64,000 nt of DNA from Humulus lupulus (taxonomy: Eukaryota > Streptophyta > Magnoliopsida > Rosales > Cannabaceae): positions 103,317,868 to 103,381,867 of the forward strand of contig NC_084797.1 of NCBI RefSeq assembly GCF_963169125.1. The letters are read 5' to 3'. The translations under genes were made by a program, and so were the position numbers. This document shows, piece after piece, positions 35,545 through 46,536 of the stretch; within the stretch, counting starts at the first letter, position 1; every line of letters begins with the position of its first letter. Below the pieces are notes generated by a model. That model saw only the letters and a program-made list of their open reading frames with translations, did no database searches and was not told where the DNA came from.

Positions 35545-38155
35545 CTACTCTTGGTCAGCAGGAGTAGACTCAACCTCTTCTCATTTCTCCTCCTTGCTGC
35601 CAGCCTCGGAAGTGGTGCCCTCAGTCGTCTCTTCTTCGACCAACCGAGCCTTCCACTTGGTTAGAAACTCCTCTTCCTCATCCATCAGGAATGAGGTGTC
35701 AACATTGAGGTTGAGCTACCACATCCAGTACATAGCTCTGTCAGTGGCCCAATCCTATTTTGCAATGAATTCCTTGAGCATACGTTTCTTTTCGTCCTCA
35801 AGTATTTCATAGGCGGTGCTCTTCTCCTCTTTAAGGCCCTTGATCATCGAGGCTTTGCTGGCAAGCTTGGCCTTTGTAGCGTCAAAGTCAACTGTTTTTG
35901 TATCAAGCTCCGCCTTCAGACGACTGGCCTCAGCCATGGGAGAGGCAAGCTTATCCTGGGTAACTTTGAGGGCATCCTCGACCTTGGCCTGGGCCCCCCT
36001 GGTCTCTTTGAGCAAATTTTGTCTTTGGACTGCGCCCCCTTAGCCTCTTTCAGGTTGTCCTCATCTTGGATTCGAGCTTGGTGGGCATCGTTGACCAGTT
36101 TCTCGCCGGTCGCAACCTTTGAGGATAGGAGGGAGCATTGACGCATAAATCAAAGGAGAGCCTAAAAGGAAGAACTATGAAGATTTGAAAATGATTAACT
36201 ATGAAAATAAAGAGTTAAATAAGTAGAGCAGACTTACGAAAACCCCGAGCTCCAGAGACTAGTCCAAGAGAGTCGTGGTGTTGTCTCCCCTCGGAAACCT
36301 CCACACGTTATTGTCAAGGTTACTGCATGACTAGTCGATCTGATACAGCAAGTCGAAGCACAGGTTGGCTCCTAAGGCTCTAGCCTCGTTCGCCAAAGGA
36401 TACTCTGGCATGTGCGGAATGGCACAAAATTTGCGGGCAACAGTTGGAGCCAGAGCACCCGATGGCTTTGGGGCTTTGTGCTCCATATTTTTTTTTTACA
36501 TTTATCCCCAGCAAGGACTTTACTAGGGGGAGGAGGATGAGGTGGAGATTTCTTCTTCGGGGGAGAAGGCATCTTGGTCTATGGCTTACTAGGGGAAGCC
36601 TTCGAGGTCACCGAAGGGGGGTTCTTAGTGACCCTTGCGACCATAGAAGAAGGAGTATCCTTCTCCGAGGACACACGACCCCGCTTGCTACCTCAGGCCT
36701 TGGGTGGCATCTCGAGGATACTTTCGAGATCTGAGTCCATGTCGCCTGAAAAATAAGAAATTTTTTATTAGTAATTGGTTATCTCATCGAGATCAAGAAC
36801 AGTTAGTATGGAAACCTAACTGGAAGACTCCTTCGAGCTTGAGCTTGGGGACCAGGAAATTCTCTTATCTTCTAAAGACTCTATGGGAGGACCCTCTCAA
36901 TAGGTGGGGGATAACCTAGACAAATTTCTATATTCGTTTGTTCCATATTGAACAGTTATCCATTCCCACTGCTCGTTTAAACTATACATGGTTTGGAATT
37001 TACCTAACCAGCTATCATCTCTATGAACTCTAAAATCTACACCCGACCAAGTAAAAAAGTTATTCTGGGGATTTTTAAAGAGAACAGGGACACTAGGGTC
37101 GTATTTCAAAAGGGTTGGAGAGCACATGGACAAATCCAACACAACTTTACCTCTTGACAAGCTTGGAGAGGCTTCGTCTTGGGCTTCGCTACTCAACCTA
37201 GAGGGTTTCGCTAGCTCCATGCTTGAATCCTTCCTTTTCTTTGAAGGATGAGGAGGGCGACGCAGAGGGACATCCTTCCATCGAGCATACTTGCGGATAG
37301 AGGAGTCATTGGTGGACTCATTCTCATTAATGAGCTTGTAGAGGCGCAGCTTATCCTTAGGCAAGAGATAAAGAAGGGATCGCTGGCCATAGGGTAGCTT
37401 CAGCATCCTCTCCCTTCGGTTTGCCATATCCTGAGTGTGCTTTGGGCAATCACAGTTGGCTGAAAAGGACAAAAAGGTGTGAGCATTCATTCTTTAAAAG
37501 TGAGAAATACTGATTTAGAGGATAGAAAACTTAGAAGGTCAATGGAAGGAGAGAAATTTGGATGATTTGAGGCCGCTTGTCTAGAAGAAAAGCCTTTTGA
37601 AGTTGGGAGGATGGTTGGTAATATCATCGAACAACCTATTTTCCCGAGACAAGCTGGAGAGATAGTAGAATTTGTCTCCCCCTTTTGCTCTTGTGGGGTT
37701 ACTCTTCATGCAAAAGAGGAACACGATCCCGTATGGGGAGGGATCTTCCCATTTCATCTCGTGATAGAGCGACTTCAGTGCCACTAAAACTCTGTAAGAG
37801 TTGGTTGGAGTTGGAAGGGGGCTACACCGACATAGTCAGTATACTTCCTAAAATATGCATTCAGAGGCAGAAGTGCCCCAGCTCGCTTGTGCTCACGACT
37901 CCTAGCCGCGAGCTTAACCTTTCTCTCTGGATCGTCCTCACCCGGAGTGTAGCAGCTTCTCTCATCATCTTTAGGAGCTCGATAGATGAGCTCCCCAGAT
38001 AGTTTCAAGCCATGACAGGACTGAATATTTGATATTTTTCCTATGGTATGAACGGTACTCTTGTACAAATTTGCTTCGAAGAACTCGCCTTAGACAGTGG
38101 GGATAGAAGATAGAGGAGGGGCGTTTGAAGGATTTTGGCTCGATGAGCTAGCCAT
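35545..38155 (-). pseudogene. Antisense gene of Tat2: PF04195-like 'putative gypsy type transposon' protein, broken
   Basis: A minus-strand gene behind pol. The probable start is MASSSSQNPSNAPP (38155). An in-frame TAA lies at 38090-38092, then FFEANLYKSTVHTI and AGALLPLNAYFRKYTDYVG (~37860). A one-base deletion near 37795 precedes the block ALKSLYHEMKWEDPSP (~37770) and KFYYLSSLSRENRLFDD (~37670). These blocks resemble the N-terminal domain of Pfam PF04195 (Transposase_28). After a probable intron (about 37490-37570) comes ANCDCPKHTQDM and a basic stretch. A GTAAGT...TTTTAG intron lies at about 36150-36235. It precedes a coiled coil rich in Lys, Ala and Glu (35755-36015) and the tail DRAMYWMW. 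The function is unknown. Several stops make it non-functional. Confidence 0.75.
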
Positions 38156-39497
38156 GAACACAAAAGAGAGTTGACCCAGGGAATAGGCTATGGAAACTTT
38201 TTGATGTGGATCTAAAGGGATGGACGGATCTCGGGATCTAGTTCTAAATATACGGCAAATCGCAGTATCCTTTGTTTCCTCTCTTCGACCTTGATGATTT
38301 GATGTTGAAAGTGTGCGCGGATGTCTTCTTGATGGAGGCGTTCCTCGTGCTCCTGGATCAGCCGCTGGTTTCAAGTGAATGGAGATTCAGCTTAAGGAGA
38401 AGGTGGGTGATACAGGTTTGCAAGCTCGGGTCCCCACTGATTCATTGAACACTGCGACATCTAACAAGAAAGAAAAAGGTGAGGACCCGTTACTTGGAAA
38501 GAATGAGGATAAGAAAAGTTTTGAAAAGTTGAGCTCAAAAGCTCGAGACAAAAGGATTAAAAAAGATAAATAAAATTTAGAAAAGCTCAAAAATTCGAGA
38601 CTGAAGACTCAAAATAAGCGAGGCAACTTGGATGAACAAACCGAATTGATACAAGTTCGGGGCATAAACGGTAGTCCCATGTGTGGAGTGGGATGTTAAT
38701 TCTAATAAAACTTATCTTGATTTTTAAGGGAAAATGGACACTTATCCATATAGGAACTATCATTGGAAAATGTGCACCTAAACTCTATTTCTAAACCCTA
38801 TTCCTTGCTCTATAGGAAACCTTCACATAGCCCTTTCAAAGCCCAGAAAAAAATGTACCATTTTCCCTATAAATTTACCTAAAAAGCTTTTTCTTACCAT
38901 TTTTTATGCTAAATTAATGGATCAAAACATCTTCTTTTCCTAGAAATTTTCAAGAACTCAACCAAGAACCAGTTAAAGTATTTATGAAAAACATGAAGAA
39001 AAGATTAGAGAGCTTACACGTGGGAAGTTGATGAGAAAATCGAAGAGTCAACTAGTAGTATCGGTGCAAGGAGAACCTTGGAAGCTCATTTTCGAAAGGA
39101 GATTGAGTGGGAAATTAGGAGATTCTTGAAGTTTCCTTTCGTTTCTTCTCAGAAAACATGCAAAAATTTTGGCTCTGGTTCAAGTTTCTTTTCTGAAAGT
39201 TGAAGGTGTATATCTGAGAATGGAGGAGACGAATGGAAGTTTAAATAGGCAAAAAGGTGGCATTAGGGAGTTAATCTGAACCTTTGAAACATGTATGATC
39301 CAATGAGCCCCTTTTTCTTTCGAAAAATGGCAACAAAAAGCAAAATGTGGAAAGACATGTGCAGAAAATGTATACTTGAGTATTCTTGACATGCAATCCT
39401 AAGACGACAAGTGTGGTAGGTGGGCACGTTTCCCAAAAGTGAAGATCAAATGTTTTTTTCTCGTTGGACTCGAACCAACACTTTTGAGGGGGCAAAA
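38156..39497 (+). other. Tat2 sequence between antisense gene and 3' LTR
   Basis: No gene is recognised on either strand. The short frames at about 38380-38570, 39180-39390 and 39270-39700 (minus) match no known family. The region may hold the promoter of the antisense gene, but no element can be pinned down. It ends with the polypurine tract GAGGGGGCAAAA (about 39486-39497). Confidence 0.55.
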
Positions 39498-40135
39498 TGT
39501 TACACCAAAAATTTGAGATTAAGTAAACAACCTCGAAATGTAGGCTTGTAAAAGCATAGGGTTGAAATAAATGAATTTCCACACTATACTTGTGCAAATT
39601 ATCATGGAATGTCATAGCCACGTCATCATCCTGCGAGCATAAGGTGTAAGCTCGAAGGCAATCGTCTTCCCCAAGAAATGAGCTCGACAGACTCATCTAC
39701 TATCGAGGCGTTGATGACTGGATTAGTGAACTCGTAGTAGAGTATAGTGTCAAAGGTTTCTTGAGATAGGAGTTAGGCTTGAAGACATGATTAAACAACA
39801 ACACGAATTCTAATAATGCATTTTAAAATAATGCATTTTATTTGTATTATAATTTAAATATTCATTTGAATTAAATTTGAATATCTTTGTAACTTCCCTA
39901 AATTTATGGGAAGATATTCTTGTAACCAGACTTATAAATGCTGTGGATTCTAGTTATTTAGGGGGTCACACACAATTTTGTACTGGAAAATACTCTGCAA
40001 AATTGCTTTCACTTGAAGCTTTGGCACAAAACTCATAATAAAAGTGACTCATATATGTAGATAGATTTTAATAGTTGAACCACGTAAAAAATCTGTCTTT
40101 TATTTTCTTTCTAATCAATTATTTATTATTTTACA
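39498..40135 (+). repeat. 3' LTR of Tat2 (about 638 bp)
   Basis: It begins TGTTACACCAAAAA right after the polypurine tract and probably ends TTTTACA at 40135. It has a TATA box (TATAAA, 39933-39938) and the GTTGAACCACGTAAA segment common near plant LTR ends. The 5' LTR is missing, so the right boundary rests on the TG...CA rule and is uncertain by a few bases. Confidence 0.75.
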
Positions 40136-40505
40136 TAATTAAATTGACGAAAATCGCAGTCAAATTTGGAGAAAATATTTCTTCAAGACTAATCATATGG
40201 ATGATTCTTGTTAGTTTTTTTTTTTAAGTTAAAAAAATAAAAATAAAATTATAATTACTCTTTAATTTTAAATTACCTGAAATTTTACACGGATAGGAGC
40301 GAACAAAAAAAAAGTCATTGACACCAAATTCATCATGTACATGGATGGTCGGAGAGAAAGGTAGCTACCGGGTACCAAACATCTCAGTTGGGTTTCCGCA
40401 GCCGCAGGCGAGAAGATTCTCTGTCGCCGATGATCTAGAAACCTGAATTTCAAATTTCTCTAAAATCTCAGTACCACATCAACAAAAGTCTGTTTTGAAA
40501 CATCA
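40136..40505 (+). promoter_or_regulatory. Upstream region and 5' UTR of the thioesterase gene
   Basis: About 370 bp separate the Tat2 LTR from the ATG. A G/C-rich stretch at about 40340-40440 is followed by an AC/CT-rich leader. No clear TATA box in a fixed position is seen. The native promoter is therefore either short or partly supplied by the LTR. Confidence 0.45.
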
Positions 40506-43500
40506 ATGGGTTCTCTTCCATTACCAACCATCCTATTCATCTTTATCTTTATCATTCCACTCGCTCACTCTGTTCCTTTCATTGTTTTGCATGGTTAGTG
40601 AAATTCTCATCTTTCTAATTATCCATGCTATTTCTCTCAATTTTATTCAATACCCTTTATTCTATTCTACAGTTATATTGAATTCAGAGTCTAACCGTTT
40701 TTAATTTACTCAATGGTTTGACCTTTTTTCTTTTGCCCATTTCTTCCTTTTGTTTGTTGGCTTCTGTTGTAGTAGAAAACTTTTTTTTTTTGTCCATTTT
40801 AGTAGCTGGTTGTATGCTATGAATTGTAATCGTTATCTTTGGAACAAGCTATCCAGGATAATATACCAAGCGACATAATGTTAACTTGCATAATCTTATT
40901 TTAAACTTTAAAACTAGTTTAAAGATTAATATGCGGGGGCGTTTTCTTCCGGCCTTTTTTTCTTTAGTTGGCAGATTGGGGTTAGAATTTTTGTCTTACT
41001 ACGTATAGGAAAGTTGTGGTTGATTTCTTGAGATTCTTTTTATACATGTCATGATAGGCATTGGAGATAAATGCAGCAATAGAGGAATTACACATTTCAC
41101 TGAGCTCCTTAGCAACTGGTCTAGTTCTCAAGGATACTGCTTGTAAGCTTTTTCAGTAGTAAACTTGTGTTTATATGGCAACCCTATTCCTCTTTATATG
41201 ATTTAATAAAGAGAATCTATACTATGCCTGTAGAGAAATTGGAGATGGTTCTTGGGATTCCTGGACAATGCCTCTGTTTGAACAAGTGAGTCTTATATTA
41301 ATACAAAATTTGATGTTTTTGTTTGTATTCTTCAATCTTATAGACTAACAATCGATAATTGTCCTTCTCTTTGCAGACGTCCATTGTTTGTGAAAAGGTG
41401 GTCAAATGGTTTGGTGATACGCTTTATTTTTGTTCTTCCTTTATAAGAATTAAAGTATAGTTTCTTACCTCCCAAATATTGATTTCAATTAAAATATTGA
41501 TTTCAATTAACAGGTGAAGAACATGAGTGAATTGAGTGATGGATACAGCATCGTTGGACTTTCACAGGTGATTGAAAATTGTTGTAAACATGTGTTTTTC
41601 CCAATTCGCATTAGCTCCTTAATATTACCCTGTATCAGCCTCTAACGTAATTCAGTAGTAATGTAAGGTTTTGGAATATAGAATGAGCTCCTGAATTCAT
41701 CTATGTTGAAACATCATCTACACATGTTAATATATAATTATAATGTATACTTCTTTTTCTCAGGGCAATTTGGTTGGTCGAGGTGTAATTGAACTTTGTG
41801 ATGGAGGACCTCCTGTAAGATCTTGATTTAACAATGCATATATTTTATCTTAGTTTTGCCTTGACAATATTTGAAATTCCACTCTATTCTTGGCTCGTTT
41901 TATCTTTTATTTTTAATGGATGTGCTACCTTTGAATCAAGCATTACTTGTCGGGCTTTGGTATATGTATTTTCACTCACTTTTATAGTTATGACAAAGTA
42001 TTCGTAAAATGATACAAACAAAAAAAGATAATTCATATTGGCCTTCCCACTTACTGTGCTGAAGATGTGAAGTCAAAATTTCCCTTGAACTTGCCCTTCA
42101 GATTGTTCTTACTTTCCCTTGTGCTGATTGTTGTATTGTTGACGCTTATTTCCTTCCAATTCATTTTGAAACTTAGTTCCTGCTTTTTCCTGTGATTTTA
42201 AGTATGATCTATTGTTCATTATATATCTTTCAGGTTAAAAATTTTGTATCCATTGGAGGTCCTCATGCTGGTACCGCTTCTATTCCACTTTGTGGAGTAT
42301 GCTTCTTTTGCTTGCCTTACAATTTTTTCTGATTTTAGATAAGGTTCTTTTCATGCCTAAAATTCAGAAGATGTTGAAATTTACAAATATTATTAATGGA
42401 TATGTTCTGTGTATATTAATTTAGCATGACTAAACATGCTAATTATTTAGAGAGAGAATCAAAAGCTAGTTATCGCATAATGGTTTGACAGGCTCTTCAT
42501 TTTGCAGTCTGGGTGGTTTTGCATTCTTATTGACACTTTAATCAAGTCGGAGATCTACAGCAACTTTGTCCAGGTTTATTTCTTTCCAAGATTCCAAGTT
42601 CTTTTCCACCTTGGAGTACTTAGGATGGATATAGATGCCTATTATGTGTTTTATGAAGAAAATAGACTAAAAGCAGTGTTAGGAACAGGTAACATATGTT
42701 CAAACATGTTTGTAATAGTGACAAAGGAAGGAGGGATACTTCAAGTTATTTGTCTTCTTTCTCGCGCATTCTCATTGTTATTTGGCTTGATTGGAAATTA
42801 TGTTCCATTTAACTTGCCTTCTTTGGTGGTTTTCAGGAACACTTGGCTCCGAGTGGTTATCTTAAAATCCCAACTGTAAGTTTAGTCCATTGAGTTTTCT
42901 ATTCAATTGAGCTTATTACATGCATGTCTTTAACAATTCTAAGTAATGTTCTCAACAATCTTCACGATAATCCCAGTTTTACCAAGATTGAAAAGTACGA
43001 GAGTTTAAAAGTCATCACAGTGTTAAGTTTTCATTTTGTTTATGAATGAGCATTATTTCTTATACTTGCATAGAATTTGAAATGAGTAGTTCTATGCAAA
43101 AAAAATTCTATTTGAGTAATTGCTTGATGGATTTGTCATCCCAGTTTTGTAAATTAGACCACACATTTCAAAATTGACACTAAGGTGCACTTCTCCTACC
43201 ATCAGGACATTGATACCTATCTGAAAGGCTGCCATTTTCTCCCGAAGCTTAATAACGAAATCATTGACGGGAGAAATTCCACTTACAAGGAAAGATTTTC
43301 AAGTATAGTTAATTTGGTACTTATAATGGTGAGTTATTGTTTTTTTTTCTTCTCTTAGGTTACGTTTGGTTGGAAGTAATAAAAATAGAAGAATGGTAAT
43401 GGTAATGGTAATGGTAATGGAATAAAATAAAATTGAATATATGTTTTTTTATTTGTGCATTGGAATGGCTTTTCCTCCCACTTTTGGATGGAATAGCCAT

Positions 43501-44216
43501 TCCACTAGGCAATTCCATTGTAATGTCATTCCAATACTTTATAAAGCAACAAAACAAAGGAAAGGGATGAAATGACTTCCATTCCATTAACTCCAACCAA
43601 TATGCCCTTAGTTTATTATATAATTTGATGCTCAATTGTTATGTCAAGATTTGTGACGCATCTCCTTTTCTCTGCATGCTTGAGCAGTTTGAGCATGATA
43701 CTGTCGTAGTACCTAAGGAAACCTCCTGGTTTGGATTTTATCCGGATGGGACCTTCGATTCTGTTCTAACCCCACAAGAGGTAATATGTTCTTAGTGAGA
43801 TCAATTTAAATATTCCAAGCATATTGTTAAAAACAATGCTTTTTCAGGTTCCATAAGTAAATGTTTCCTTCAACTATAGAATAGTCTTTAGTTTTAATTT
43901 GCATTTTGCCTGTCTATTTAACTGAAACGAATTTCCATAACATGTATAGACAAAGCTCTACATTGAAGATTGGATTGGGTTGAGAACTTTAGATGAAGCG
44001 GAGAAAGTCAAATTCATTAGTGTACCAGGAAATCATCTACAAGTCTCAAGAAACGACATGAAAAAGTACATAGTACCGTATCTGGTGGATGAGTCATCAA
44101 CACAGCTGATCATAGCAAAATCTTCGTCTTATAATCAGTTTTCTTCAATCTGGAACAAGTTCTTGGAGTTGGCTGCACTTACAGAGGGTCGGCTATTGTT
44201 GCAGTTCATTAAGTAA
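40506..44216 (+). CDS. Palmitoyl-protein thioesterase-like protein, 12 exons, 333 aa
   Basis: Exons: 40506-40593, 41058-41142, 41234-41285, 41377-41397, 41514-41567, 41764-41814, 42234-42296, 42508-42573, 42837-42875, 43206-43328, 43688-43780, 43950-44216. All introns are GT-AG and the exons sum to 1,002 bases in one frame. A hydrophobic signal peptide (residues 1-22, ending PLAHS) is followed by VPFIVLHG, the first beta strand of the alpha/beta hydrolase fold. The catalytic triad by family alignment is Ser99 in GLSQG, Asp218 in FEHDTVVVP and His274 in PGNHLQVS. WFGFYPDG (residues 227-234) matches the family. Known PPT1 enzymes remove fatty acyl groups from S-acylated proteins in the lysosome; a vacuolar or secreted location is inferred here. 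Length compares with about 306 aa for human PPT1. There is no lesion. Exon 4 is only 21 bp. The start is chosen because it gives the signal peptide and joins phase 1 to exon 2. Confidence 0.93.
41474..41509 (+). repeat. 18-bp exact tandem duplication at an intron 3' end
   Basis: AAATATTGATTTCAATTA occurs twice head to tail (41474-41491, 41492-41509), ending four bases before exon 5. It duplicates the branch-point and pyrimidine region, so the acceptor of intron 4 is preceded by two equivalent AT-rich segments. Confidence 0.95.
43358..43607 (+). mobile_element. Tourist-like MITE in intron 10 of the thioesterase gene
   Basis: A 250-bp element flanked by TTA (43355-43357, 43608-43610). The ends are imperfect inverted repeats: GGTTACGTTTGGTTGGAA on the left, and the complement of the right end reads GGGCATATTGGTTGGAG. 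It contains an (ATGGTA)n microsatellite near 43393-43420 and further internal complementarity (TGGAATGG, CCATTCCA). TTA duplications and GG-starting ends suggest the PIF/Harbinger-derived Tourist type. It has no coding capacity. Confidence 0.72.
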
Positions 44217-44552
44217 TCATATCGCTCTTGATTCAGTGGCAACAAGAGGAATTCAATAATTTAAAAATTAGAAAGTTAGTAACGGAAGATCTTCGATTTA
44301 ACACTTTACAACGTACACATGTACCACGAATTTAATGCAAATGTTATAACTATTTATGTGTTAGTGTGAAAAAACTTGGACCCTACTTTCTTAGTGTTGT
44401 ATTATGGGATCATGGTGACTGACCGCATTTTGATTGGCTACTGACAATTCAGTTACTTAACATTTAATTTTCTATTAAATTTTCAAGGGTTTTCACGAGA
44501 TGTATTAGTATGTACCAACTAAATTAGGTTCGATTACCTTCAGGAGTGTTTT
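44217..44552 (+). other. Downstream region of the thioesterase gene
   Basis: It presumably holds the 3' UTR. AT-rich, with no gene and no clear AATAAA. It ends where a Tekay-type LTR begins at 44553. Confidence 0.5.
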
Positions 44553-46232
44553 TGTAACGTTTCAAATTATCTAATAAGACTTAAGGCCTTGATTAGGGGG
44601 TCAGGATGGAAAATTATGGAAATTATGTAATATATATATGTATCATTATATGATTATGTGAGTTATATTATAATATGACTTGATATGTATGTTTAGGTGT
44701 ATTAAATATGTATGTGGGGCAATTTTTGATTTAAAAGGTAATTTTCGTAATTTGGCCAGTTATGTGTATATTTGGCATATATCTGATATATGTGTGGGCC
44801 TGCATCATTATGTGGATATATTTGGATTATTCGGCACAAGACGATCCTAGTGAGCAATGTAGCGGTTTAGTCACAACGGGGTTAATTATCGGGCTCGGGT
44901 TGAGCTTAGGGGTAATTTGGTAATTATGTACATTACCGGGAGTGGGTGATGGGGGAAATTATTTGATAATTATTTGAGGATATTGGAAGTAAAAGGAATT
45001 GTGAGATGGTAATTATGATTGACGGGATAAGTGACAAATGACAAATTTACCCTCGAGGGCTTAAAAGGGCAAGGCTTAGGCTAAGGGGCATTATGGTCAT
45101 TTTGTGTTAATTTAGAGACTTAGTCACTAGCCTTTGGCAGAAGGAAACCAAAAAGTAGCAGCAAAATAGAGTTCCCTTCCACTCTCTCTCTCGGTTGGTT
45201 CTCTCCCTCTCCTCTCTTTGCATTTCTTAAGGAAAAAGCTTGGATTTAAGGATTTGGAGCTAGAATTCAAAGTCAACAGAAGTATAGGATTGTTCTTAGC
45301 ATATCCAAGGTAATGATTTTATCCTTTGATTCCCTGAGTTTCTAAGTTTTCTGGTGGTGTTCTTGAGTTTCAAAAAACTCAAGTATTGATTTTGAGTTTT
45401 TGGTGGGTTTTTGATCAAGTGAAAACTTGGGTTTTGTTGAGGTTGGTGTATTGATGAGGTTTTGATGATTGGAACTTGGGGGAAAACGCAGGGGAAGAAC
45501 CAGAAGGTTTTGGGCTGTGAGGATAGCGCCCCAGCGCTGTTCTGGGCGCCCCAATGCTAGGCAGGGGGAAAATAGGAGTGGCTCCCTGACTTGGATGGTG
45601 CCCTACACTGTTTTTAGCACACTTGCGCTAGTCTTATTTCAACAAAGCTCATTTTAAGGGCTTGGGATGACTTTGGTGGCTCGAGGGATGGTTCCACTAC
45701 CTCGTTGGGTGGATTGGAAGTCTCGAGAGCACGGGAGTGCTCCCAGAGTTTATTTTTAAGAATTGAATCTTATGAGATTATTATTTTATGATTGTGACTA
45801 GGTTACCGCTAGGGCTCGGGACAGGATCGTGCTCGAGGGTCGTTCATATTTAATTGGTTCTTTGACCAAAGGTAAGAAAACTATACACAGTATGTGATAC
45901 ATGTGATTATGGCTTGGCCTGGATGTTGAATATAGAATTCATCAGAGTTTGGGTCTCTGTAATTGTGCACGATAAAGATTATGCTTGTGATACCCTAATC
46001 GTTAACCAGGCACATGGTTAGGGCTTGAATGCCTGAGTATGTGCATGATTCTGATTATGCTTGTGATTGTTGATTAAGCAGGCTGAATGCTTTATATTTG
46101 GATACTTGATATATGATATATGCTGGTCTACATTATCTAATTGAGAAAAGCATTGACTTATTAGTTGACGGCGGCAATAGCCCTGTGATAGTCAGTATCC
46201 CGTGATTCATAGGGGGAAAGACCGGGTAAAGC

Positions 46233-46536
46233 TGTGCAATCCCACACTGTCTGGGGAAGGTCAAGTGTGATGATTCTAATACTGTGTAGGTATGGGACAA
46301 CACAGTTGAAGAGAGCTTAAATGAATTGATGGGTACTACCTATATCAACAAGATGCATTCTTGAGAACTCCAAAGTTAAGTGTGCTTGACCTGGAGTAAT
46401 CTCAAGATGGGTGACCTCATGGAAAGTTTTCCCAAGAAGCGTGCAAGTGAGGCCAAAGCACGCTGGAAAGACTCATGTTGGTTTGTAGGGCCAGTCGTCA
46501 TTCTCGGAAGCAGCCATAGTGACGTGGGGCGTTACA
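46233..46536 (+). mobile_element. Cassandra-like TRIM solo LTR with 5S rRNA-like core
   Basis: 304 bp running from TGTGCAATCCCAC to GTGGGGCGTTACA. The two ends match as TGT-N5-CCCAC against the complement TGTAACGCCCCAC. The middle resembles plant 5S rRNA. Cassandra elements are known TRIMs whose LTRs of about 250-350 bp carry 5S sequence. Only one LTR is present, with no internal region, so it is a solo LTR. Flanks share just AGC on both sides, so the target duplication is not clear and the left end could be off by a few bases. Confidence 0.7.
46363..46435 (+). promoter_or_regulatory. 5S rRNA-like internal Pol III promoter
   Basis: GAGAACTCC, then AGTTAAGTGTGCTTG (A-box region, from 46374) and GATGGGTGACCTCATGG (intermediate element and C-box, 46406-46422), match plant 5S rRNA in order and spacing. 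The 5' third of 5S and the terminator are absent, so it is not a 5S gene. Whether TFIIIA/Pol III still use it cannot be told from sequence. Confidence 0.75.

Larger units (their letters stand above)
30607..40135 (+). mobile_element. Tat2: Tat-lineage element, 5'-truncated, with antisense gene
   Basis: It starts abruptly in the C-terminal part of gag, fused to the truncated Tekay-like element. Protease, RT, two RNase H domains and integrase follow to the stop at 34662-34664. A decayed antisense gene lies at 35545-38155, and a 3' LTR at 39498-40135 ends the element beside the thioesterase gene. The protein blocks differ widely from those of Tat1, so this is a separate family rather than the missing part of Tat1. 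Confidence 0.87.

Noticed and set aside
12895..40135. Tat1 and Tat2 as two halves of one element
   Set aside because: Both contain their own RT, second RNase H and integrase with clearly different sequences.
42502..42879. 125-codon open frame
   Set aside because: It reads exon 8, the retained intron and then a wrong frame over exon 9 of the thioesterase gene.
43360..43635. 91-codon minus-strand frame
   Set aside because: It lies in the MITE and its microsatellite and has no protein similarity.
46363..46435. Functional 5S rRNA gene
   Set aside because: Only the central and 3' parts of 5S match, with many substitutions, and no T-run terminator follows. It sits in a TRIM LTR.
44553..46536. 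Perfect solo LTR of one element
   Set aside because: The flanking five bases do not match and Tekay LTR sequence continues after 46536. A nested TRIM LTR accounts for the right end.
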